A stretch of 64,000 nucleotides of DNA from Hyperoodon ampullatus. Its lineage: Eukaryota > Chordata > Mammalia > Artiodactyla > Ziphiidae. Positions 35,640 through 45,640 of this stretch are shown here, in pieces. Location: NCBI GenBank assembly GCA_949752795.1, contig OX457057.1, forward strand, positions 157,519,980 through 157,583,979, read 5' to 3'. A model generated the notes under the pieces. The model ran no database searches. It was not told the DNA's origin and was given only the letters and a program-made list of their open reading frames with translations. Every line of letters begins with the position of its first letter. Position 1 is the first letter of the stretch. A program made the translations under genes and the position numbers.

Positions 35640-37500
35640 TATACACATTTTAAGTGAGTTTTGACAAATGCATGTGGTGTGATGAATTTTGACAAATGCA
35701 TTTAACTACCCTTACAATCAGTGCATTTCTATTATTACAAAAGTTCCCTTGTACTCCTTTCCACTCAATCTTCTCCCACCACTCCCAGCCCCCAGGGAAA
35801 CAATGGTCTGTTTTCTAACATTATTCGTTAGATTTGGGAGTTTTTTTCTTCACATATCATACCCAGTAGTTTGATCATGATGTGTCTAAGTGTGGTTTTC
35901 TTTATAGTCTGCCTGCTTGGAATTTATTGTGCTTCTGGGATCTGTAAGTCAATGTTAATCATAAAATCTGGGAAAATTCATGCCATTACTTCTACAAATT
36001 ATTTTTTATGCATCTCTCTCACTTTCTTCACCTTCTTTGATTTCAATTACACATATGTCAGACTGTTTTAAATTATCCTATACACCCGAGACTAGTGTTC
36101 TTTAATATTTTCACTTAATATTCTTAATATTAGATAACTTCTGTTAATATGTCTTCAAGTTCACTGATTATTTCTTCTGCCATCTCCACTCAGTTATGAA
36201 TCATTTCCAGTGAGCTTTTTATTTCAGGGTATTGTACATTTTAGTTCTAGAATTTTTATCTTTCTTAATAGTTTTTACTTTTCTGTTAAGATTCCCTAAC
36301 TGAGCACTCATTAAGACCATAGTTTATTTTAAATCTTTGAAAATACTTATGATTGCTGCTTTAGGTCTTTGTCTGCAAATCAAATATTTGGACTATCTTT
36401 TAATCAATTTTTATTGATTACTTTTTCCCTCAACTATGATTTACATTTTCCTATTTCTTTGCATTTTTAGTAATTTTTGATTGTATAATAGACATTGTGG
36501 GCAATATTGTAGATTCTTGGAATTCTGTAATATTCCTCTGAAGAGCATGATTTTTGTTCCATAAGGCAGCTCAATTATTAGCTGAACACCTTGAATCTAT
36601 ATGGACTTGTTTTACGCTTTGTTATGGCAGATATGTGGAAAGTGCTAGGCGTTTTCTAAAACTCTCTAAGCTGGGTAGAGTCAACTTCCAAACTCTGATG
36701 CCCCTACAGATCTGTTTAAGTCTTATTTTTAGGTTTTGTTAGGGTGGGTCTATTGTAGGCCTTTCTGTAGCATGGTCCTTACATCTAAAGCATGGCCCTC
36801 CTGGTGTCTCAGCTGGATACCCATGGTATTAATGAGGTCTCCACACTCTGGCTGGAGCAGCCCTCTAATATTTCCCAGCACTACTTGATCTCTAATATTC
36901 CTTTCTCCTTTCAATCCCATAGCAACCACTCTCTGGTAAACCTAGCGTGGTCTCACCTGGAACATGCACAGCCAGTCCTTAGCCAAGGTCTCACCCAGAC
37001 TTTTTTTTTTTTTTTTTTTCTTTTTTGCGGTACGCGGGCCTCTCACTGCTGTGGCCTGTCCCATTGCGGAGCACAGGCTCCAGATGCACAGGCTCAGCAG
37101 CCATGGCTCACGGGCCTAGCCACTCCACAGCATGTGGGATCTTCCCAGACCGGGGCACGAACCCGTGTCCCCTGCATCGGCAGGTGGACTCTCAACCACT
37201 GCGCCACCAGGGAAGCCCTCACCCAGAATTTTGAGTCTTCTTTTGGTGCAGCTCCTTCCTCTCTAGTGCCCTGCTTTGCCCTAAAGTTTCTAACCTGTTC
37301 AGTATCTCCAAACTCTGAGTTTGCCCCCAGGCAGAGAGAGATGGCAGCTGTGGGGATCACCTTGTGAGTTTCCTTTTCTCAAGGATCACAATCTGGTACA
37401 CCTATTGTCCAATGTCTTAAAACAGTTGCCTCACACATTTTACACAGTTTTATAGTTGTTTATGGAAGGAGAGCTCATCCCATACCAGTTAGTCTACCAT
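35640..37500 (-). mobile_element. L1ME-like 3' end, antisense, split by a SINE
   Basis: Antisense L1ME/L1M words in order: CAGCCCCCAGGGAAACAATGG, GATGTGTCTAAGTGTGG, GGAATTTATTGTGCTTCTGGGATCTGTAA, CAAGTTCACTGATTATTTCTTCTGCC, TTGTATAATAGACATTGTGG, CCGTAGCATGG-like TGTAGCATGGTCC. A CHR SINE sits at 36990-37227. The long open frame at 36792-37367 crosses the L1/SINE boundary and is not a gene. Confidence 0.65.
36990..37227 (-). mobile_element. CHR-type SINE, minus strand, 10-bp TSD
   Basis: TSD CTCACCCAGA at 36990-36999 and 37218-37227. A T-run (antisense poly-A) at 37001-37026 is followed by GCGGTACGCGGGCCTCTCAC and the SINE reverse complement, ending CCACCAGGGAAGCCC at the 5' head. The antisense B box is visible in the GAACCCGTGTCCC block. 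Confidence 0.95.
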
Positions 37501-38560
37501 GGTTGAAGTCTTATCTACAACTTTGAAGAACCACTGAATGAAATCTGAGATCCATTAATAATGACATCTGAGGGTTTATGGTGATATTCGGGTGACTAAG
37601 AAAGGAAGGTATAATAACTAAATTTAGAAAAAGAAGTGTGAGTCAAAACATAGACCAGAAGATTATAAGATCTCCTAAAATGTACATTATGTGTTTGTCT
37701 TCCAGTATATCTTCCTTGGGACAATCAGCCTCTCCCTACTTCCTGGGTTATAAATGACTTTCAGTTGCAGTGCCTTCCCAACTGCTCCCAGTCACAAATG
37801 TGGGCATGTTTGCCCAGGCTGAGCCAATCAAAATGCTCCATGCTAATGACCTCAGTGATTGGTGCAGGAATGAACCCCCAAACGGTGTCAATCAGAATCT
37901 TTCCTGAGTTTAACAAATGGATATTGTTAGAGAGATACTCTCTTTCTTTTGGGGTTGCTAACTGGGAAGATATGAACTGGATCTCTTGACAGACACCTTG
38001 CCCACTGAAAGGACAGAGTCTGGATAGTTGATGTTTGTCTCTCTCGGGCTACTCAGTAGCCAAATCTTCTTCCAATTTGAGATCTCTATTGTGTGACCCT
38101 CAGCAGGAAGCAGGGTCCTGCCACCCACTCTAGTAGCCAAATAGTCTCTTGCCTCTCCCTCTGGAAGCTGTGACTCAGCCAATCAGACTGAATCTCATCA
38201 ATCCAACTCTCCTACCCATCCTTTAGGTATGAATGTTATGATATAAAGATGCAGAAAGAGTAGTGGCTGTTTGTACCACAGTAGTGGGCTAGAAAACACA
38301 ATGAGGGTAGTAAGTGTCCAGTTATGGCACATTCAGACAGTTTGCGGCAAGTATCCAGTGGTGGCACCAGCAGCGGCATCATCTTCACTGGATCGTTTCT
38401 GAGGCATGAACTTGGTTGTGTTCACAGCTGTCTGAGAAACCTTAGGTGTTGCTTGTTTTCTACTCCTGGCTCTTGAGCCCTCCTAATAATCATGTAGGCT
38501 AACCAATAGCCTTCTATAAATTCCTTTTTTAAGTTTGTTAGGCAGAATGTTAGTTGTCTC
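37501..38560. other. Probable old interspersed repeat, family not assigned
   Basis: 37700-38210 has two TCAGCCAATCA motifs (near 37820 and 38176) and a style seen in L1M 3' UTRs or old LTRs. I cannot decide the family. No coding sequence recognised. Confidence 0.3.
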
Positions 38561-38573
38561 CTAAAACGTGTGT

Positions 38574-38720
38574 GTAAGTATCTATGTGTATATATGCATA
38601 TATGTATACACACACATACAGGTAGTTATCAATAGATATAGACATGGAGAGAGAGAGAGAGAATGGAAGGGAGAGATGGAGGGAGGGAAAGAGAGAAAAA
38701 GAAAGACAAGAAGAAAACTT
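38574..38720. repeat. Compound microsatellite: TATG/CA then (GA)n
   Basis: TGTGTATATATGCATATATG...CACACACATACA at 38585-38622, then (GA)n and GGGA-rich units at 38647-38715. Confidence 0.85.
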
Positions 38721-39457
38721 TTACTTTTAAATTTATATTTTTCTGTACTGCTTAAATGTTTTCGAATAATAAGCATGAATTGTTCTTAACATCTTTTAGA
38801 AAATCAAGGGCAGGAGTTTACTTTGGCTTCAATTACCCAGACTTCAGTTACTGTATGTCTAAATGCTCTCACTATTTCTTTACCAATGAAATTGTTCTGT
38901 AGGTATATGCAGTGCAGAGCCTTGGGAAGTGTAATTCTTCCCTGAACTTCACTTTGAATAAGAAGAGCAATTGCTCTAAGGTCCTTCCCTTCTAAACACT
39001 CTGGAGGTAGGAATTTATAGACCTCTATGGTTTGAGGAAGGAAAAAGAAATTCTTCTGCACTTTTTCCCTGGAAAATTTTCTCATTTACCAAAATGCTCT
39101 TTCCTCTGTGACAGACAACTGTGTCTGTCTCATACTGGAAACCTCTTCAACTGTGAAAAAAACTGTTTTCTCTGAGCAGTATTTAGCCAAGTTGGTATTT
39201 TTTTGTTTGGTTCGTTTGTAATTTTTTCATGCATGTGGCATGTGAGTGACTGACAAACACTCATTAATTTCCTTGCATTCCCTGTTTTTTGGACCTATAT
39301 TTGCATCGCAGTTATTGGAAAATATGTCTTGATGTGTCTGGGGTAACCAAGGCAAGATGAAAAAGCGATATATAACTTACATGCATTGACAGACTAGTAT
39401 TTTGTTCTGAATGTGATGACCACCATTATGTTTATTTACAGAGTCCTGGTGAAATGG
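38721..39457. other. Non-coding stretch; one 93-codon minus frame of unknown meaning
   Basis: The minus-strand frame 39085-38804 is open for 93 codons and begins with ATG. Its product has no domain I recognise and no paralogue in the window. It could be a fragment of an old retrocopy or chance. Rest unassigned. Confidence 0.3.
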
Positions 39458-39607
39458 CAGGAAAATTATGTTTCCTTCATGGCTACACCCTTTGAATCAC
39501 TGCTGTCATCTCTGTGATGGGATGAAATCCTTCAGGAAAATTATGTTTCCTTCATGGCTACACCCTTTGAATCACTGCTGTCATCTCTGTGATGGGATGA
39601 AATCCTT
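39458..39607. repeat. Perfect 75-bp tandem duplication
   Basis: Unit 39458-39532 is repeated without change at 39533-39607 (begins CAGGAAAATTATGTTTCC, ends GGGATGAAATCCTT). The identity implies a recent event or an assembly error. 75 bp is a multiple of three, so a chance frame continues through both units, but no protein is recognised. Confidence 0.97.
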
Positions 39608-39734
39608 CCAAGTCCATATATTTCTATGTCTATATGGTACTTCTTTATTTTTATTAGTTGTAGATGTACACATTATGTAGTGTGACTTGACAGGACCTGC
39701 TTTAGGCCTTGCGGCTCAAAAACATTTCTCCATA

Positions 39735-39965
39735 GATTGTAAATTGATGCAGCCACTATGGAAAACAGTATGAAGGTTCCTCAAAAAACTAAAAGTAGAG
39801 CTGCCATATGACCCAGCAATCCCACTCTCAGGCATATATCCAGACAAAACCATAATGTGAAAAGATATATGCACCCCAATGTTCATAGCAGCATTGTTTA
39901 CAATAGCCAAAACATGGAAACAACCTAAATGTCCATTGACAGATGAATGGATAAAGAAGGTGTGA
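39735..39965 (+). mobile_element. Older L1 3' portion, left part
   Basis: TGCAGCCACTATGGAAAACAG, ATATGACCCAGCAATCCCAC, TTGTTTACAATAGCCAAAAC, GTCCATTGACAGATGAATGG: ORF2 C-terminal region on the plus strand. It stops at ATAAAGAAGGTGTGA and resumes after a nested insertion at about 40433. Confidence 0.85.
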
Positions 39966-40432
39966 CAGACTCTAGGTCCATCCACCTCACTACAAATAAC
40001 TCAATTTAGTTTCCTTTTATGGCTGAGTAATATTCCATTGTATACATATGCCACATCTTCTTTATCCATTCATCTGTCAGTGGACACTTAGGTTGATTCC
40101 ATGTCCTGAGCTATTGTAAATAGTGAGTAGCATCGACATATATACACTACAAATGTGAGGTAGATAGCTGATGGGAGACGGCTGCACAGCACAGGGAGAT
40201 CAGCTAGGTGCTTTGCGGCCACCTAGAGGGGTGGGATGGGGAGGGAGGGGGGGAGATGAGGGAGGGAAGGGATGTGGGGATGTATGTGTGCATATGGGTG
40301 ATTCACCTTTTTGTGCAGCAGAGACCGGCACAACACTGTAAAGCAATCATACTCCAATAAAGATGTTAAAAAAAAAAAAAAAGAGCTCTCATGCATTGAG
40401 AAGTAAACAAAAAAAAAACTTGAAAAAAAAAC
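39966..40432 (+). mobile_element. Younger L1 nested in an older L1, 5'-inverted, possible 3' transduction
   Basis: 39968-40125 is L1 in antisense (GGCTGAGTAATATTCCATTG, CTTCTTTATCCATTCATC). 40126-40382 is sense 3' UTR (GATGGGAGACGGCTGC, AGGTGCTTTGCGGCC, CCAATAAAGATGTT, poly-A). After the first A-run comes GAGCTCTCATGCATTGAGAAGT with two more A-runs before the host L1 resumes. The flanks read AAAGAAGGTGTGA and AAAAGAGATGTGA, a probable diverged TSD. Confidence 0.75.
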
Positions 40433-40912
40433 AAAAAAGAGATGTGATACACACACACACACACACACACACACAATGGAATACTACTCGGGCATAAAAA
40501 AGAATGAAATAATGCCATTTGGAGCAACATGGATGGACCTAGAGATTATCATACTAAGTGAAGTAAGTCAGAAACACCATATATCACTTATATGTGAAAT
40601 CTAAAATATGACACAAATGAACGATACAGAGAACAGACTTGTGGTTGACAAGGGGGAGAGGAGGTGGGGGTGGGATGGATTGGGAGTTTGGGATTAGCAG
40701 ATGCAAACCATTATATATAGAATGGATAAATAACAAGGACCCAGTATAGTTCCCTGTACAGCACAGGGAACAATATTCAATATCCTGTGATAAACCATAA
40801 TGGAAAAAAATACAAAAAAGGAAATATATGTATAGCTGAATCACTTTGCTGTACAGCAGAAATGAATACATTATAAATCAACTATACTTCAATAAAATAA
40901 AATAGTATTTCC
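40433..40912 (+). mobile_element. Older L1 3' portion, right part, with (AC)n
   Basis: Resumes GATGTGATAC(AC)n (40449-40475) AATGGAATACTACTCGGGC and runs through GCAACATGGATGGACCTAG, AGTGAAGTAAGTCAG and the 3' end TTGCTGTACAGCAGAAATG...TATACTTCAATAAAATAAAA. Confidence 0.9.
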
Positions 40913-41029
40913 CCATAAATTCCACTTGTTGTTTAATTTGGGCTAAGCTGGCTATTTTAAAATACAAATGCCCTGCTGTGCACTAGGTCCCATTCATACT
41001 CTTGTAAGAATTATGTAACTAAATGATAT

Positions 41030-41480
41030 GTGCATTATAGTATGTCTGTCCCTGCAGGCCAGTTATTTAGCCTTCTCCGCCTGCTTTGTGTCTTGGGATG
41101 TTGACTTTATTGGCTACATCAACCCAGGTCCCTTGCCTTCTGGCTTGGGCAGGTTTGGCCACCTGGCAACACTAGGGGGAAATAAAAGGGTGGGAGGAGA
41201 GAGAGGGCAAGGTATTTATTCCCCTAGTTCCTTCCTGGCTGGACCCTGGTTTGACACTGGCTGTCTTTCTTTACCTAAAACCAGAGCCCTCACCTGGTTC
41301 TGGTAATTGCTTCCCCCAGTCTTTGCCCTTTTCTGCTGTTACTGTCTTTAGTGTTCTTTCTCATCCTTTGTTGATTCCTTTAATCCTGCCCACAACTTCA
41401 TAAACTGTCCCTCCATTAAATGTTCTCCAATCATCTCTTTAGAATATGCCACCTGTTTTCTGAGAGGACCCAGAATGATA
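41030..41480 (+). repeat. Old repeat with ...CAGAATGATACAG end, copy 1
   Basis: Shares with 42835-43245 the order GTGTCTTGGGATGTTGAC, TCTGGCTTGGGC, GGCAAGGTATTTATTCCCCTAG, TCCCTCCATTAAATG and the end ACCCAGAATGATACAG. Resembles L1M 3' UTR-type or LTR sequence; family not assigned. Confidence 0.5.
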
Positions 41481-41539
41481 CAGTAATACCGCTATGAATG
41501 GCCTCAGGAAATGGACCTCCAAGATTGTACATCGGGATT

Positions 41540-42056
41540 GTATTGAGCAGTAGGCAGAACAATGGCTTCCCAAAGATGTCCACACCTTAATCCCTGGAAT
41601 CTTCGAATATGTTATATTATATGGCAAAAGAGAATTACGGTTGCAGATGGAATTAAGGTTGCTAATCAACTGACCTAAAGATAGGGAGGTTATCCTGGAT
41701 TATCCAAGTCAGCCCAATGTAATCACAAGGGCCCTGAAAAGTGGAAGAGGAAAGCAGAAGAATCAGTGTCAGAGTGATGTGATGTGAGAAAGACAGACCA
41801 GCCTTTTCTGACTTAGAACATGGAAGGGGCCCTGAGCCACAGAATGCATGCAGACTCTAGAGATGGAAAAGTCAAGGAAACACGTTCTCCCATGGAGTCT
41901 CCAGTAAGAATGCAGCCCTGCTGACACCTTGATTTTAGCCCAGTGAGACCCATATCAGACTTTTGACCTACAGAGCTGTAAGATAATAAATGTGTTGTTT
42001 TAAGCCAGTAAGATTGTGGTAATTTGTTATAGCAGCAATAGGAATGATACAGATTG
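41540..42056 (+). mobile_element. MLT1-like (MaLR) solo LTR
   Basis: Ancient non-coding retroviral-type LTR: AATGGCTTCCCAAAGATGTCC, TCACAAGGGCCCTGAAAAG, CTGCTGACACCTTGATTTTAGCCCAGTGAGACC, the polyadenylation signal in AGATAATAAATG, and the end TGTTTTAAGCCAGTAAGATTGTGGTAATTTGTTATAG...GATACAG. No internal retroviral genes are present. Subfamily uncertain. Confidence 0.6.
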
Positions 42057-42834
42057 CTAACATATTTGGTGAGAACATAGAACCTTCTTGATGAAGGAAA
42101 ATAAAATATGTATAATCCATTGTATGTTATTCAAATTATTACAAGTAACGAATGTTGGGATGCAGTGTAGGTGGCGGGCAAGGTGTTGAAAGATCAATTA
42201 GCAATGGTCCTTAGTTGCTATGGTGACAATGGTAATTATTAAGATAGTGGTGTGAGCTGGCTGTTTCTGTCAGTTTTAAATAATGTGCACAGATAAAAGT
42301 ACTAATTAAAAGCTTTTAAGGTCCAGTCAGAGCCAAGTAGGAAACCTCTCTGGCAGCTTGAAAAACGTTGCTTATCCTCTTCAGCACGTTTGATATGAGT
42401 GAGGATCAATCCAGAATCTGAGAATTGCAACATCAAAATCTGATTTGCTGAGGACTTGGGGTGTGGGATGGGAATGTTTGACAGACACAGGCAAGACCAA
42501 GAACTTTGAGCCTCCCAATTCTCTTAAAACTTTCTTGCATATAATCCCCCCAACCCAGTAGAGGGGCTGGAGAACAGGGGGTTGGTGGTAAATGAAGGAA
42601 GCTATGCTTATCAACTTAGTCCTCATGACCAGCCTCAGAAGCAGGACTGTGCAGCTATGTTTTATATTAATCATTTCGTTTTTCGACTTTATTTCCCTGC
42701 TACCTTACATAAAAGGCACTGGTAGTGGCTAATATTTTAGGTGTAGGGGAGATTTTGACTGAATTCATATCACCTACAATGAATGGTAGATGGGGGTGCT
42801 CTGTGTTGGGGACACATGTTTTTTCACACAGATA
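42057..42834. other. Non-coding stretch with an RFX X-box-like motif
   Basis: GTTGCTATGGTGAC at 42214-42227 is close to the RFX X-box consensus (GTTRCCATRGYAAC). Otherwise no repeat or gene recognised. Confidence 0.4.
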
Positions 42835-43245
42835 AAAGGATGCTAATGTGAAGTGTGTCTCCACCTTTCTGCACCCGGCTTTGTGTCCTGAGACATTGAC
42901 CTCTATGGACCACATCAACCACGCTTCCTCATCCTCTGGCTTCTAGCTGGGTGTGGCCCACCCGAGGCACTGGCAAGAGACTAGAGGGTAAGCTGAGAGG
43001 AAAAGGGCAGGGTATTTATTTTCCTGGCTCCCTCCTTGTGAGGCTACATTTGACTGTGTCTGCCACACCCACTATTTTAGAAACATAGCTGGAGATCCCA
43101 CCCCATGTTGGGCAGCCCTCCTTTACAGCTTGCTGAGGTCCTTCTCCTAACCCTTAACCCTGCCCCCACTTTTCTAAATAGACCCTTCATTCAACTCTCT
43201 TCAAATACTCCCTTTTCCTTGCCAGAACCCTGACTGATACCATCA
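42835..43245 (+). repeat. Old repeat with ...CTGACTGATACC end, copy 2
   Basis: GGCTTTGTGTCCTGAGACATTGAC, TCCTCTGGCTTCTAGCTGG, GGCAGGGTATTTATTTTCC, ACCCTTCATTCAACTCTCTTC, AACCCTGACTGATACC. Same orientation and family as 41030-41480. Confidence 0.5.
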
Positions 43246-43249
43246 TCAT

Positions 43250-43460
43250 TATCATTGTCATTATCATTATAGTAACTAACATTGCTTAGCTCTTTTTATG
43301 TCCCAAGCACCTTACATGAATTAGCTTATTTTATCTTTATCACAACTATATGAGATGCATGACTATTGTTACTCCATTTTAGAGATCAAGAAATTGACAT
43401 TTACAAATTGGCACATAGCTTTCCCAAACTTACCCAACTAGTAAGTGGCTAAGATGAGAT
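43250..43460 (-). repeat. MIR, antisense
   Basis: AACATTGCTTAGCTCTTTTTATGTCCCAAGCACC, TTTTATCTTTATCACAACTATATGAGATGC, ACCCAACTAGTAAGTGGCTAAGATGAG: MIR reverse complement, cut off by the L1 that follows. Confidence 0.8.
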
Positions 43461-44122
43461 TTAAAATAGAGCTACCATATGATCCAGCAATCCCCTCCTG
43501 GGCATATATATGGAGAAAACCATAATTTGAAAAGATACATGCACTCCAATGTTCATTGCAGCACTATTTACAATGGCCAAGACATGGAAACAACCTAAGT
43601 GCCCATCGATAGACGAATGGATAAAGAAGATGTGGGGTATATATGCCACATCTGAGTAATGGAATATTACTCAGCCATAAAAAAGAATGAAATAATGCCA
43701 TCTGCAGCAACATGGATGGACCTGGAGATTATTATACTAAGTGAAGTAAGCCAGACAGAGAAAGACAAATATCATATGATATCACTTATATGTGGAATCT
43801 GAAAAAAAAGATAAAAATGAACTTACTTACAAAACAGAAACAGAATAACAGACATAGAAAACAAACTTAGGGTTACCAAAGGGAAAGGGTGGAGGGATAA
43901 ATTAGGAGTTTGGGATTAACATATACACACTACTATACATAAAACAGATAAACAACAAGGACCTACTGCATAGCACAGGGAACTATTCTCAATATTTTGT
44001 AATAACCTATAAGGGAAAAGAATCTGAAAAAGAATAGATATATATGTATAACTGAATCACTTTGCTGTACACCTGAAACTAACACAACATTGTAAATCAA
44101 CTATACTTCAATAAAAAAAGAG
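43461..44122 (+). mobile_element. 5'-truncated L1 3' end
   Basis: Begins TAAAATAGAGCTACCATATG and runs to TATACTTCAATAAAAAAAG through CAGCAACATGGATGGACCTGG, AGTGAAGTAAGCCAGACAG and CACTTTGCTGTACACCTG. No clean TSD found. It interrupts or abuts an MIR. Non-coding. Confidence 0.9.
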
Positions 44123-44266
44123 TACAGAGAAAAAAGTAACGGTAGGTTTCAAATATGTATGGAAAGATATTGCGATATACAGCAGGACCTCTTTATGAGT
44201 GTGTGTCCACCTCTCATTTTAAGAAGAGCTTTTGCATATGAGGAGATTGTTGATGTAATTTGAAAA

Positions 44267-44506
44267 CCCCAACCACAATTTTTTTTTTTTTTTTTTTTTG
44301 CGGTACACGGGCCTCTCACTGTTGTGGCCTCTCCCGTTGCGGAGCACAGGCTCCGGACGCGCAGGCTCAGCGGCCATGGCTCACGGGCCCAGCCGCTCCG
44401 CGGCATGTGGGATCTTCCCGGACCGGGGTACAAACCCGTGTCCCCTACATCGGCAGGCGGACTCTCAACCACTGCGCCACCAGGGAAGCCCCCCAACCAC
44501 AATTTT
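44267..44506 (-). mobile_element. CHR-type SINE, minus strand, 16-bp TSD
   Basis: TSD CCCCAACCACAATTTT at 44267-44282 and 44491-44506. The T-run (antisense tail) is followed by TTGCGGTACACGGGCCTCTC; the element ends CACCAGGGAAGCC. This is one of the least diverged copies, keeping most CpGs (GGACGCG, CGGACCGGGG). Confidence 0.97.
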
Positions 44507-44574
44507 AAAAATAAATATTTAACAAAGCAAGAGGGAAGAACCTAGTCCGTAGCATTTGAGGGAGCATAGCAAAA

Positions 44575-44705
44575 TAAGTATAGAAGAAGACAGGTTTTGA
44601 AGGCAGAGAGACTTGGCTACAGATAACAAATGGTGGCCTGAGCCAAAACACTTAATCCCTCTGATCACAGGTTTCCTTATTTCTGAAATGGAAATTACAT
44701 TGCCT
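44575..44705 (+). repeat. MIR, central part
   Basis: GAAGGCAGAGAGACTTGGC (head), AAACACTTAATCCCTCTGATCACAGGTTTCCTTATTTCTGAAATGG (centre). Confidence 0.6.
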
Positions 44706-45471
44706 CTGCCAGTTAAAGAGTCTTTGTTTGCAAGCAACAGAAACAACACTGCCCAAAATGACAGGAATCCAGAGAGTTCTAAAGGATCCAGATAGCAGCA
44801 ATTAATGAATGCACTCTTCAAGGCTCCTATGTTGTCAGCTCCAACCATCTTCCATTCATGGTTGACTGTGCTCAAGACTCAAATTCCCTAGAGATGGGGC
44901 TTCCCTGGCCTCACTTACTCATGTTACTTGTCCACACCTTTAAACAGATAAGATAGGGCACCTGGTCTGCATTCAGTGATTGAGCATTAGTTTCCCAAAG
45001 AAGATCCCTGTGATTTTACCTAGAAAGGGGGTAAGGGATGAAGGGAGGCTGTGAAGGCAAAAAGCAAATAAACAAACACTTTAAAACCTGTTTTCATGCA
45101 TACAGCAAAAAGCAAAGGAGATAATTTAGGCAGAGCACTTGACACAGCGAGCAGGGCTTTCTCTTCCCTCCTGCCTGAGCATTCAGAAATGGGGAATTTA
45201 ATAGTAGTGAGAGGAGTGTATTGGAGGGAATTTATCCTCTACTAGCTGTATCTATTGTTTGCCTTCTGATAGCCTCTCGCAGGAATCTTTGATGTTTTCT
45301 TCCTCTTGTTCTGCCTAGTGACTGCCAACCCCAGTCCATAATGCTTTTGCTTATATAGATTTCCCACCCCGCCCCCCCCACCATTGCCTATAGGCTTCTT
45401 CCAACAGTCTGTCTGTGTACTAACTCACCCTCATCTGGTTCATCTCATTGTTGTTCAAGGCCCTGTTTTTC
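44706..45471. other. Unassigned stretch
   Basis: 44720-44990 (TTTGTTTGCAAGCAACAGAAAC...) has the look of an old interspersed repeat, but the family is not clear. Includes a C-run at 45369-45380. Confidence 0.35.
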
Positions 45472-45640
45472 TCCAACATTTCATTTAAAAAAATTTCAAA
45501 CATATAGAAAAATTAAAAATAGACAGTAAACACCCATAAATGTATCATCTAGATTCTATCATTAATCTTTTAGGTTATTTGGTTTATGGCATACTTATCC
45601 ATCCATCTATCCACTCATGTATTCATATGAGCCCCTTTTT
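45472..45640 (-). mobile_element. L1M 3' end, antisense fragment
   Basis: TTTAAAAAAATTTCAAACATATAGAAAAATT...CACCCATAAATGTATCATCTAG matches the antisense start of L1MB/L1MC-type 3' ends. Confidence 0.5.

Noticed and set aside
36792..37367. 191-codon open frame, plus strand
   Set aside because: Runs across an old L1 3' end and an antisense SINE with its T-run; no protein domain.
38804..39085. 93-codon open frame, minus strand, in non-repeat DNA
   Set aside because: No recognisable domain, no splice context and no paralogue in the window. Kept only as a possible retrocopy fragment for a database search.
39468..39680. Protein with two identical 25-residue repeats
   Set aside because: The repeat is a consequence of the 75-bp DNA duplication; the frame has no upstream context or known family.
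41540..42056. Provirus with coding genes
   Set aside because: Only LTR-type sequence is visible; no gag, pol or env-like frames lie on either side.
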